Shown: in pieces, positions 1-7,834 of the stretch
Layout of the letters: every line of letters begins with the position of its first letter
Numbering within the stretch: the first letter of the stretch is position 1
DNA from: Streptomyces sp. AP-93
Lineage (GTDB): Bacteria; Actinomycetota; Actinomycetes; Streptomycetales; Streptomycetaceae
Reading direction: 5' to 3'
NCBI RefSeq assembly: GCF_022808175.1
Contig: NZ_JALGBX010000029.1
Coordinates: 62,001 to 126,000, forward strand
Length of the DNA stretch: 64,000 nucleotides
The notes under the pieces: generated by a model
Databases searched by the model: none
The model's input: the letters and a program-made list of their open reading frames with translations, nothing else
What the model was told of the DNA's origin: nothing
Program-made: the position numbers and the translations under genes

Positions 1-627
1 CTGACAGGGCCGGTCACGATGCTCGCCTGGTCCTTCGTACGCGACGACCAGCCCCTCGGCGACACCGCCCGGCAGGTGGCGCTCGCCCTGCGCGATGAAG
101 TCAACGACCTCGAATCAGCGGGCACTTCGGTGATCCAGGTCGACGAGCCGGCCCTGCGCGAGACCCTCCCGCTGCGTACCGCCGACCACGCCGGCTACCT
201 GGAGTGGGCCACGGAATCCTTCCGCCTCACCACCAGCGGGGTCCGCCCGGACACCCAGATCCACACCCACATGTGCTACGCCGAGTTCGGGGACATCGTC
301 CAGGCCATCGACGACCTCGACGCCGACGTCATCAGCCTGGAGGCGGCCCGCTCCCACATGCAGGTCGCCCGGGAACTCGCCACCCACGGCTACCCCCGTG
401 AGGCCGGCCCCGGCGTCTGGGACATCCACTCCCCGCGCGTGCCCAGCGCCCAGGAGGCGGCAGGTCTGCTGCGTACGGGCTTGGAGGCCATCCCGGCCGG
501 GCGGCTGTGGGTCAACCCCGACTGCGGTCTCAAGACCCGGGGTTGGACCGAGACGCGCGCCTCCCTGGAGAACCTCGTCGCCGCCGCCCGCGAGGTCCGC
601 GCGGACCTGCCGACCGACAACTCCTGA
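1..627 (+). CDS. metE: Methionine synthase MetE, C-terminal part (cut by window edge)
   Basis: The reading frame is open from base 1 and stops at 627, giving the last 208 residues of cobalamin-independent methionine synthase (about 760 residues in full). The enzyme moves a methyl group from methyltetrahydropteroyl-polyglutamate to homocysteine in the cytosol. GPVTMLAWSFVRDDQP, the zinc-site stretch IHTHMC (His and Cys ligands) and the late zinc-ligand motif NPDCGLKTRGW are all present and in family order. The 5' end, promoter and start codon lie outside the window, so its regulation cannot be read here. Identification is secure. Confidence 0.96.
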   Translation: MTGPVTMLAWSFVRDDQPLGDTARQVALALRDEVNDLESAGTSVIQVDEPALRETLPLRTADHAGYLEWATESFRLTTSGVRPDTQIHTHMCYAEFGDIVQAIDDLDADVISLEAARSHMQVARELATHGYPREAGPGVWDIHSPRVPSAQEAAGLLRTGLEAIPAGRLWVNPDCGLKTRGWTETRASLENLVAAAREVRADLPTDNS

Positions 628-867
628 CGCCCAGGTCCCGGACCGACGGCCTGAACGCCGTCGGCAACGCTGTCGGTCCGGAACCGGTCCCGAGAGGAGA
701 CGAGCGGAGGGTCCCGGGCGGGCCGGCTGCGTGAGCGAGCGCGCGCTGCCTGCTCACGACCTGTGACCGGCGACCTCGCACCGGTGACCGGCTTCGGTTC
801 CCGACGCGGAACGCCCAAGGTCTCCGCATAATGGATGGATAGGGCGTCGGGTGGAAGGGGACGTCTC

Positions 868-3009
868 GTGCCATCGGCTCGGCCGGGGGGTCAGGAGGCT
901 CACGGTCCGTTCCGGTCCGAGCCCGGGACGCTGCTCGAGCATGTGCCCGTGGCCGTCTTCGGTATCGATGAGGGCGACCTCGTCTGTTACTGGGGGCCCG
1001 GCGCGCGAGACCTCTTCGGTTACGACTCCACCGCAGTCCTGTCCAAGCCCGGCGCCGTCCTCTTCGCCGACGGGCCCCATGCCCCATCCGGTTCGTGCGC
1101 CCGGCTGACGGAGCGAGGCCGGACCCGGGGGTATTGGAGAGGCCGGCTGACAGCACGGCATCGTGACGGCACGGCGTTCGACTGCGGCTTCCGGGTCTTC
1201 TCCGTGACCGGATCCGGAGGACCTTCGGTGGTGATGATCCTGGCGAGCCGTAGCGACGAGCTCGATCGGGTGAAGACCAATCTCGCCTTCCTCGACGCCC
1301 TTTTCGAGACCTGCCCCATCGGTCTGGTCATGTTCGACCCGGACCTCCGGTACGTCCATCTCAACCAGGCGCTCGCCGACATGGACGGTCTTGCGATCGA
1401 GGCGCACATCGGGCGGCACATGGACGAAATCATGATCATGTCCGACGGTGGCGAGTATCAGCGCATGCTCCGCGCCGTCTCCCGGGGTGGAGCGCCGGTC
1501 GTGGGGATGCTGGTGGGTATGCGCCCGCGGGGGCATCCGGACCGTGATCAAGTGCGGTCGGTGAGCTTCTTCCCTCTGAGCCAGGCGGTCGGCTCGCGCC
1601 CAGGAGTGGGCGGGCTGATGGTCGATGTGACGGATCGGGAACAGGCAATTCTCGAAGCCACTGCCGGCCGCCGACGGCTGGCGCTGCTGGACGGGGCCTC
1701 CACGCGCATCGGGACCACATTGGACGTGGTGCGCACGGCTCAGGAGCTCGTCGACGCGTCGATGCCGGATTTCTGCGACGGCGCAGTGGTCGAACTCGTG
1801 GAGTGGATGGACGAGGCAGAGGACTTTGACCCGGGGCGGCCGCTGATCACACGCCGGATCGCCTTCGGGACGATCCTGCCCCCTCCGGCCACCGAACTGG
1901 TGAGCGGGGTGGAGACGGTGCGGTATCCGCCCGGCTCCGTCATCCACGACATGCTGCGGACCGGTCGTGCCATCTCAGCCGTGGTGAACGAGGAGTTCCT
2001 GGCCCGGACCGTCCTCATCGAGTCGCGCGCCCGGCTCCTGGCCGAGAGCGGGCTGGCCTGTGTCCTCGTCGCCCCGCTCATCGCCAGGGGCACCGTCCAG
2101 GGAATCGCCATGTTCGGCCGGTCCGCCGACCGGCCGGCTTTCACCCGGGAGGATGTCAGCCTTGCCGGTGAGCTTGCCTCACGTGCTGCGATCTGTCTGG
2201 ACAATGCCCGCCTGTACAGCCGTGTTCAGGACATCGCGCTCACGCTGCAGCGGGCGTTGCTCCCCAGCGTGCTGGCGGCCAGCCCGTATGCGGAAGTGGC
2301 CCACCGGTACGTGCCCGGAGGACGGATCACCGAGGTCGGCGGCGACTGGTACGACGTGATCAACCTGCCCGATGGCCGGGTCGGTCTCGTGGTGGGCGAC
2401 GTGATGGGGCACGGGGTGTCGGCCGCCGCCGCCATGGGTCGGCTTCGCATCACGACCAAGGCTCTGGCCAGGCACGAGCGCGAGCCTGCCGACCTGCTCG
2501 CCGAGCTCGACGCGTGCGCCCAGGAGGCGGGCATCGAGCTGGCCACCTGTCTGTACATCGTCTACGACCCGACGAGCGGACGCGCCCGCGTCGCCAGTGC
2601 CGGCCATCCCCCGCCCCTGCTGCTCAGGCCGGACGGCACCGTGGAGACCATCGACGACGTGCTGGGAGTCCCTCTCGGCGTCGGCGGGTTCCCCTTCCGG
2701 ACGACCGAGATCGAACTCCCCGGGAACGCGACCCTCGCGCTGTACACCGACGGCCTCATCGAGGCGCGCGGCCGGGACATCGAGGCCGGTCTGGCAGCCT
2801 TGCGCACCGAACTGAGCGGAGCCTCTGGGTCGTTGGAAGTCATGGCGGACCGCATTCTCGCGAGCCTGCTGCTCGCCCCGCCGGCCGATGACACGGTCCT
2901 CGTCCTCGCCCGCGTCCGCCGCGCTCCTCCCCCCGACGGACCCGGCGCTCAACCGTCCGGCCCCTCATCACGAGGTGCTCATCCAGGCGCACGGAGTCCG
3001 GTGAAGTAA
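868..3009 (+). CDS. PAS-PAS-GAF-SpoIIE (PP2C) phosphatase
   Basis: A cytosolic signalling phosphatase of about 713 residues, of the RsbU type that dephosphorylates anti-anti-sigma factors in response to a ligand. Two PAS domains (about residues 20-130 and 140-240, the second starting at LDALFETCPIGLVMFD) are followed by a GAF domain (about 270-455) and a SpoIIE catalytic domain (about 470-690). The metal-binding pieces VGGDWYDVINL, GDVMGHGVSAAAAMGR and PADDTVLVL are intact. There is no kinase domain, unlike some longer relatives. I chose GTG at 868 because GGAAGGGG lies 7 bases upstream; an in-frame ATG at 835 has no ribosome binding site. The 3' end overlaps the convergent gene at 2979. The partner anti-sigma proteins are not in the window. 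Confidence 0.93.
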   Translation: MPSARPGGQEAHGPFRSEPGTLLEHVPVAVFGIDEGDLVCYWGPGARDLFGYDSTAVLSKPGAVLFADGPHAPSGSCARLTERGRTRGYWRGRLTARHRDGTAFDCGFRVFSVTGSGGPSVVMILASRSDELDRVKTNLAFLDALFETCPIGLVMFDPDLRYVHLNQALADMDGLAIEAHIGRHMDEIMIMSDGGEYQRMLRAVSRGGAPVVGMLVGMRPRGHPDRDQVRSVSFFPLSQAVGSRPGVGGLMVDVTDREQAILEATAGRRRLALLDGASTRIGTTLDVVRTAQELVDASMPDFCDGAVVELVEWMDEAEDFDPGRPLITRRIAFGTILPPPATELVSGVETVRYPPGSVIHDMLRTGRAISAVVNEEFLARTVLIESRARLLAESGLACVLVAPLIARGTVQGIAMFGRSADRPAFTREDVSLAGELASRAAICLDNARLYSRVQDIALTLQRALLPSVLAASPYAEVAHRYVPGGRITEVGGDWYDVINLPDGRVGLVVGDVMGHGVSAAAAMGRLRITTKALARHEREPADLLAELDACAQEAGIELATCLYIVYDPTSGRARVASAGHPPPLLLRPDGTVETIDDVLGVPLGVGGFPFRTTEIELPGNATLALYTDGLIEARGRDIEAGLAALRTELSGASGSLEVMADRILASLLLAPPADDTVLVLARVRRAPPPDGPGAQPSGPSSRGAHPGARSPVK

Positions 3010-3581
3010 CTCGAGTCCTTGGGGCGCATGGTGTCATGGCTGGTGGGGCGGGGGGCCGGGGCCAGGTGGGGGATGTACTTGGAGCAGTGGATGTAGGCCT
3101 CCTCGATGTGCAGACGGACCCACATCTCCGGGCTCCGCCCCGGCGCGAGGTCCGTGGGCAGGCCGGGGTGGCGGGAGCGCAGGCCCGCGTCGGTGTAGAG
3201 CCGGGCCACCCCGTTGACGTGCAGCCCCACGTGGTGGTGGGTGAAGTCCACGAACAGCATGCCGAGGTGGGGGTTCTCCGTCATGTTGCCCGCGCTGGCG
3301 AGGACACCGTTCCCGTGGAACTCGGGGTAGGCGAGCGTGTGGTCGTCGATGACGTGGACGAACCCCGGGGGGCCGGCACGGAAGCTGGCGTCGCATTCTC
3401 CCCGGGAGTCGGCCGTGGCGAGGAACACCATGGCCTGGCGGCTGATGAAGTCGCGCATCTCGGGTGTGAGATGCCGGCGTACCTGTTGGTCGTAGAACCG
3501 GGCGGCGCGGTCGGCAGTGCCCAGTTCCTGTTGCAGCCGGTGCTCGCCGGCTGATCCGAAAGGCTGCGGGGGTATCGCCAC
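2979..3581 (-). CDS. PPOX-fold (pyridoxamine 5'-phosphate oxidase family) flavin protein
   Basis: A 200-residue protein of the split-barrel flavin-binding family. The core MVFLATADSRGECDAS followed by GFVHVIDDHTLAYPEF and NPHLGMLFVDF is typical of the subgroup annotated as pyridoxamine 5'-phosphate oxidase family. Substrate and cofactor (FMN or F420) cannot be fixed from sequence. The frame runs open into the neighbouring gene; I chose GTG at 3581 because AGGAGAACG stands just upstream. It follows the flavohemoglobin gene by 37 bases on the same strand, so the two are probably one transcript, which fits a role in nitrosative or oxidative defence (inference). Its last 31 bases overlap the convergent phosphatase gene. 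Confidence 0.88.
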   Translation of the reverse strand: MAIPPQPFGSAGEHRLQQELGTADRAARFYDQQVRRHLTPEMRDFISRQAMVFLATADSRGECDASFRAGPPGFVHVIDDHTLAYPEFHGNGVLASAGNMTENPHLGMLFVDFTHHHVGLHVNGVARLYTDAGLRSRHPGLPTDLAPGRSPEMWVRLHIEEAYIHCSKYIPHLAPAPRPTSHDTMRPKDSSYFTGLRAPG

Positions 3582-3618
3582 GGGGCGCGTTCTCCTGGCG
3601 GACGGGTGAGCGCTCGGC

Positions 3619-4980
3619 TCAGGGAAGGGACAGGACGGGCGTCTCGAACGGGTCGTGATGGATACGGTCGGGAGGCGTGCCGCCCCGCGCGAGCGTCTCG
3701 GTGGCGGAGACGACCATCTGGGTCGGGCCGCTGAGATAGGCGTCGTGGTGGTGCCACGGTCCGAACTCGGCCAGCACATCCGGCAGTGACCCGCGGAGTC
3801 CCGGGATGTACTCGTGGGAGACCGCGCCCCTGATGGTCAGCCAGTGGTGCCGCTGGGACATCCTGAGCATGTCGTCGACCCCGTACAGCTCGTCGCCGGT
3901 ACGGGCGCCGAGGAAGAGGTCGACCTGGTGGCGCTCGCCGCGGCGGGCGACCTCTTCGACGAGCGCGCGGATCGGGGCGAGCCCGGTGCCGCCCGCCACG
4001 AAGAGCAGGTCGTTGTAGGAGGCGGTGTCCAGGACCATGTCTCCCATCGGGGGCCCCAGCCGGATCACGCTGCCCACCGCCGCCTGGTGCACCAGCGCGG
4101 TGCTGACCGTGCCGCCGGGCACCGCGCGCACGTGGAAGGTGAGGGTGCCGTCCTCACGGGGCGCGTTGGCGGGCGAGTAGTAGCGCCAATGCTTCGGCCA
4201 CCAGGGAGCCTCCAGGCTCACGTACTGCCCGGCGGCGTACTCGTAGGGCAGATGGGGCCTGACCGTGATCTCGGCGATGCCGTGTCCCCGCGAGACGCGG
4301 TGCACGACCGTGGCGGGCCACACGGCGGGCCGTAGCGCCTCGTCTTCCTCGGCGGCACTGATCATGACCTGGGCGACCGCACCGTACGCCTTCGTCCAGG
4401 CGGCGGCGATTTCCGCGGTCCAGGCGGGGCCGGCGTAGCGGGCGAGGGAGGCGAGGAGGCACTCGCCCACGGCGGGGAAGTGCGCGCTGAGCGTGCCGAA
4501 CTTGCGGTGATCGCGTCCGAGGTGTCCGCAGAAGCGGACCAGGCCCTGCGCATCGTCGGCCAGGTCCACGATGCGCAACAGCGAGCGCAGCAGCCGGCCG
4601 CGCTGGGCGTCCATTCCCGGCGGGAACATGGGACGGACCTCGGGGTAGCGGGCGAACAGGATCGCGTAGAAGTAGACCGTCATCTCCGCGGCGAGTGGCT
4701 CGACCACCGAGACGGATGCGCGTATGAGGTGGATCTCGTGGGGCGACAGAGGCGCTTCGACGGCCTCCGGCTCCACGGTCTCCACGGTCTCTACGGCCGG
4801 AGCGGGTGCGGCCGGCTGCGGCAGGCGCCACTCCCCGTACGGAGGCGTGAACGAACTGCCCGAGCGATTGATCCGGAATCTCAAGGGACCAGTGCTCCTC
4901 CATCCGTCGTCCGAGATGGTTTCCCTCCGTCGGACGGCAGGGAGGCAGCGCTCGCGCTGCCAGGCCCCCGAAGCGCGCAA
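3619..4980 (-). CDS. Flavohemoglobin (globin plus FAD/NAD reductase)
   Basis: A cytosolic NO-detoxifying type protein: a heme globin that turns NO and O2 into nitrate, reduced by its own FAD/NAD(P)H domain. The globin part spans about residues 78-210, with the B10 Tyr in VYFYAILF, the E7 Gln in DAQRGRLL and the proximal His in DHRKFGTL. The reductase follows with RYYSPAN (FAD), GGTGLAPIRALVEE (nucleotide) and LSGPTQMV. An N-terminal tail of about 75 residues rich in Pro, Glu and Val precedes the globin, which ordinary Hmp proteins lack. TTG at 4980 has GAGGAG 8 bases upstream; an in-frame TTG at 4884 with GGAGGAG 10 bases away is an alternative. It leads an operon with the PPOX gene. Confidence 0.9.
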   Translation of the reverse strand: MRASGAWQRERCLPAVRRRETISDDGWRSTGPLRFRINRSGSSFTPPYGEWRLPQPAAPAPAVETVETVEPEAVEAPLSPHEIHLIRASVSVVEPLAAEMTVYFYAILFARYPEVRPMFPPGMDAQRGRLLRSLLRIVDLADDAQGLVRFCGHLGRDHRKFGTLSAHFPAVGECLLASLARYAGPAWTAEIAAAWTKAYGAVAQVMISAAEEDEALRPAVWPATVVHRVSRGHGIAEITVRPHLPYEYAAGQYVSLEAPWWPKHWRYYSPANAPREDGTLTFHVRAVPGGTVSTALVHQAAVGSVIRLGPPMGDMVLDTASYNDLLFVAGGTGLAPIRALVEEVARRGERHQVDLFLGARTGDELYGVDDMLRMSQRHHWLTIRGAVSHEYIPGLRGSLPDVLAEFGPWHHHDAYLSGPTQMVVSATETLARGGTPPDRIHHDPFETPVLSLP

Positions 4981-5046
4981 GGGGCGGTCTCCTCACTGAA
5001 TCGTCGTCTCGGGACGGCGGCGATCGGAGCGTCGCATGTGGCGATC

Positions 5047-5058
5047 ATGAGTCCTCAT
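5047..5058. promoter_or_regulatory. Inverted repeat upstream of the flavohemoglobin gene
   Basis: ATGAG-TC-CTCAT is a perfect palindrome in a stretch (about 5040-5160) that is clearly richer in A and T than its surroundings and lies upstream of the minus-strand flavohemoglobin gene. It could be an operator for that operon. It does not match the NsrR consensus known from Streptomyces, so no regulator is proposed. Confidence 0.25.
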
Positions 5059-5200
5059 CGGCGGTCGGGAACACATAAACGGATCAAGCGGTTCCGGACG
5101 CTACATGACCATGTGGGTACTCAGAAGTAGCAAAGAAATATGGGCGTCATGCGCCATTTCGACCAGGTTGGGTTCCGCTCAACGGCGCTTTGTGACGCCC

Positions 5201-5419
5201 TCACTCAGTAGCGCTGCCGCCATGGCGATGGGTCACCCGCCACTCGCCATCCTCGCGGCGGTACACCTGGGTGGCCGGGCCGTTGGCATCGACGCCAGGG
5301 TTCGCGCCGCCCGGTGGCTCGGTGAACGGCTGTAGCTCACCCGCGAGTTCGTGTGCATCGTCGGATGTGCCCGGCGGAGAGAGGGGAACACGCGGGCGAC
5401 CGCCCCGGAAGCCGGCGCT
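5201..5419 (-). pseudogene. Remnant of an NTF2/SnoaL-like protein (C-terminal piece)
   Basis: On the minus strand a frame with no start codon gives about 72 residues ending in TQVYRREDGEWRVTHRHGG, the typical last strand of nuclear-transport-factor-2-like (SnoaL/DUF4440) proteins. The frame is closed upstream by a stop at 5420-5422, so only the end of such a gene is left. The upstream residues do not resemble the fold. I read it as a truncated relic; the family call rests on this one stretch. Confidence 0.45.
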
Positions 5420-5477
5420 TCACGACCGGTGGCGCATCGCGCGGGACCGGAGCCACCGACGGGGTCTCGGCCGACGC

Positions 5478-5843
5478 CTATGGCCTCTCGGCGGCCTGGC
5501 GAAGCAGGGCAACCGGTCGGTCGACCGCCGTCGACCTGGTCTTCATCCCGTAGGGCTCCTGCTCGTCCTCGCTGAGCACCTCGCGGCTGTCCGGGTCGCG
5601 GGCGATGTGGACTTGCATGTAGGGGATGGTGTCTCCGGCCCCGAAGAGTTCACCCTCACGCCGATTCGGGATGACCCACCACATGGCCGCCCAGTCGGGA
5701 GCCTGGGTCATGTTCATGATCGCGCTGCTGCGGTAGATCCTCGACGTGTAGCGGAAGAAGTCGTCGCCCGGCGGGTGACCCCGTCCAGGCCCGGTCGGAC
5801 CACGGTCACCCTCCCCATGCAACTGCTCCGGACTGAGCCTCAC
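5478..5843 (-). CDS. Hypothetical protein, possibly a gene fragment
   Basis: A 121-residue minus-strand frame starting at GTG 5843. From about residue 27 (GDDFFRYTSRIYRSS) the codon use is strongly GC3 and the residues look like a real soluble protein, with an aromatic stretch DWAAMWWVIPNRREGE and an acidic EVLSEDEQEP. The first 25 residues look like untranslated sequence and there is no convincing ribosome binding site, so this may be the end of a gene that has lost its start. I do not recognise the family. It lies just upstream of the NTF2-like relic on the same strand, which suggests a degraded locus. Confidence 0.4.
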   Translation of the reverse strand: MRLSPEQLHGEGDRGPTGPGRGHPPGDDFFRYTSRIYRSSAIMNMTQAPDWAAMWWVIPNRREGELFGAGDTIPYMQVHIARDPDSREVLSEDEQEPYGMKTRSTAVDRPVALLRQAAERP

Positions 5844-5872
5844 AGCTCGTGCTGACCAACCGCGAAGTCAAC

Positions 5873-5904
5873 CGCTGACGACACGCTGACGACACGCTGA
5901 CGAG
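5873..5904. repeat. Short tandem repeat, 11-bp unit
   Basis: CGCTGACGACA occurs twice in a row and then a third time in part (CGCTGACGAG), directly downstream of the AraC-type regulator gene. Its role is unknown; it is a site prone to slippage. Confidence 0.7.
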
Positions 5905-5936
5905 CGATCGAGACCCCAGACTCCCGCCCAAGGGAA

Positions 5937-6884
5937 TCAACCCGGCACCGACGGCGAAGCCGGCGCCGTCCGGCGCTCCCGCCGATATGCCCCGGGCGGG
6001 GCGCCGAAGTGCCGCTTGAATGCCTTCGCGAACGCGAATTCCGAGGTGTAGCCGGCACTCTCGGCCACGGCGCTCAGCGAGTCGGCCGTCTCGCGCAGCA
6101 TCCGCGCCGCGATGGCCATCCGCCACGTCGTCAGGTAGCTGAGCGGCGGCTCGCCGACCACCGTGGTGAACCGCCGGGCGAACGCGGCGCGCGACAGCCC
6201 GGCCCGGCTCCCCAGCGATTCGACGGTCCACGGATGCGCCGGGTCGTCGTGGATCGCTTTCAGCGCCGGGGCGATCAACGGGTCGTTCAGTGCCGAGGCC
6301 CAGCCCTGCGTCTGCTCCCTGGGCAACTCGGCGTACCAGGACCGCAGAATGTAGAGAAGCAGCAGATCGACGAGCGTCGTGACCACCGAGTCCGAACCCG
6401 GCTGAGGCTGGTGGATCTCGGCGCAGAGCTGGTCGACCGCCGAGCGCAGCGCCGGATGGCGACCGGGGCTGGCCGGGAGGTGGATGACCTCCGGGAGTTC
6501 GCCGAGCAGCGGATGCGGCCGGTCGACGTCGAGGTGGTAGGCCCCGCATACCAGCACGCTGCGAGCGCCGTCGCCCCCGACTGTGAAACTCCCGATCGGC
6601 GAGGAGGTGTCGACGCGGTCGGGTTCGAAGGCGACCGGCTCGCTGGTGACCGCGTCACAGAGGGCGTGATCGGTGCCGCGCCGCAGGAACACGACGTCGC
6701 CGGGGCCCAGGGCTATCGGATCGCCGCCGACCGGCAGGAGAAGGCAGTGTCCTTCGACGACGACGTGAAATCCGGCCCCCGCGATGGGCTGGAAGCGCAC
6801 ACCCCACGGCGCCTGCGCGTCGGTACGGACAACAGACGGACGCCCTGTGCGCAGGGCCGCAAGCGTATCGCTGAGTATGTCCAC
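5937..6884 (-). CDS. AraC-family transcriptional regulator with cupin sensor
   Basis: A 315-residue regulator. The N-terminal half (about 1-180) is a cupin_6 type sensor (GVRFQPIAGAGFHVVVEG, LGPGDVVFLRRGTDHAL), and the C-terminal 100 residues form the two helix-turn-helix AraC domain (LSRAAFARRFTTVVGEPP, then SAVAESAGYTSEFAFAKAFK). GTG at 6884 is preceded by AGGGTGAG at good spacing. It is divergent from the SDR gene starting at 6981, and the shared 96-base gap carries the inverted hexamers CGAGAC (6909) and GTCTCG (6951). By analogy with many such pairs it probably controls the SDR gene and itself. Confidence 0.93.
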   Translation of the reverse strand: MDILSDTLAALRTGRPSVVRTDAQAPWGVRFQPIAGAGFHVVVEGHCLLLPVGGDPIALGPGDVVFLRRGTDHALCDAVTSEPVAFEPDRVDTSSPIGSFTVGGDGARSVLVCGAYHLDVDRPHPLLGELPEVIHLPASPGRHPALRSAVDQLCAEIHQPQPGSDSVVTTLVDLLLLYILRSWYAELPREQTQGWASALNDPLIAPALKAIHDDPAHPWTVESLGSRAGLSRAAFARRFTTVVGEPPLSYLTTWRMAIAARMLRETADSLSAVAESAGYTSEFAFAKAFKRHFGAPPGAYRRERRTAPASPSVPG

Positions 6885-6980
6885 ACACTCACCCTAGCGT
6901 GCTGAGATCGAGACGATCAGACAAAGAATCAAGATCTAAGGCCATCCATTGTCTCGGTCGTGACACGTAGCGTCCTCACC

Positions 6981-7703
6981 ATGAACAACACAGCAGACAC
7001 CCAGCGCGTCGTCGTCATAGGCGGTACCTCCGGCATCGGATTCGCTGTCGCGCAGGCCGCAGCGATTCAGGGCTCGAACGTGATCGTCGCCTCCAGCAAC
7101 CAGGGCCGGGTCGACCTGGCGGTGAAGAAGCTCGGCGCCCCGGCCGAAGGCATCTTGCTCGACGTCGCCGACGAGACCGCGCTCGCCGCCTTCTTCGACC
7201 GGATCGGCGAGTTCGACCACCTCGTCTACACGGCGGGCGAATCCCTGCTGCTGAAGCCGCTCGCCGACCTCACTGCCGAGGAGTCCCGAGCGTTCTTCGA
7301 GCGCCGCTTCTGGGGCGCCCTGCTCGCCGCGAAGTACGCGGCGCCGCAGCTCCGTCCCGGCGGCTCGATCACCTTCACCTCCGGCGCCTTCGCCACCCGG
7401 CCCACCCCCGGCGCCTCCCTCGGCGCAAGCATCACAGCAGCGGCCGAGGGTCTCACGCGAGCCCTGGCCCTGGAACTCGCCCCCCTGCGGGTCAACGCGG
7501 TCCGCCTCGGCGCGATCCGCACCGAGCTTTGGGACACCACCGTGCCCGAACCGGAGGCCTTCCTCCAAGCGCACGGCAGCGGCCTTCCCGTGCAGCGCGT
7601 AGGCAGCCCCGAGGAAGCTGCGGCGGCCTACCTCTACCTCCTGAACAACGGCTACGCGACCGGCACGGTGCTCACCCTCGACGGCGGAGCCGCACTGGCC
7701 TGA
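6981..7703 (+). CDS. SDR-family protein lacking the usual Tyr/Lys catalytic pair
   Basis: A 240-residue short-chain dehydrogenase/reductase fold. The nucleotide-binding GGTSGIGFAVAQAA and the Asn-Ala-Gly counterpart (LVYTAGESLL) are there, and the end of the fold is intact (APLRVNAVRLGAIRTELWD, GTVLTLDGGAAL). At the catalytic site TFTSGAFATRPTPGAS is followed by LGASITAAAEGL, where classical members carry Tyr-x3-Lys; neither residue is seen. A non-classical enzyme or binding protein is likely. ATG at 6981 is preferred to GTG at 6960, although no clear ribosome binding site is present. It is divergent from the AraC gene. Confidence 0.9.
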   Translation: MNNTADTQRVVVIGGTSGIGFAVAQAAAIQGSNVIVASSNQGRVDLAVKKLGAPAEGILLDVADETALAAFFDRIGEFDHLVYTAGESLLLKPLADLTAEESRAFFERRFWGALLAAKYAAPQLRPGGSITFTSGAFATRPTPGASLGASITAAAEGLTRALALELAPLRVNAVRLGAIRTELWDTTVPEPEAFLQAHGSGLPVQRVGSPEEAAAAYLYLLNNGYATGTVLTLDGGAALA

Positions 7704-7834
7704 CATCGGCTGCTGTCGGACCGGCGAGCCCGGCCCGTTGTCCGGCCAGGACCGTGTCCCGCACCCGTTCGGCGGCTTACACCTGATCACGTTCGGTGAC
7801 CACGATGTGGCGTGTCCATCGAGTGGGAGCCCTC

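Noticed and set aside
5271..5855. 194-residue plus-strand frame in the relic region
   Set aside because: The minus strand shows protein-like residues with GC3 bias; the plus frame is its complement.
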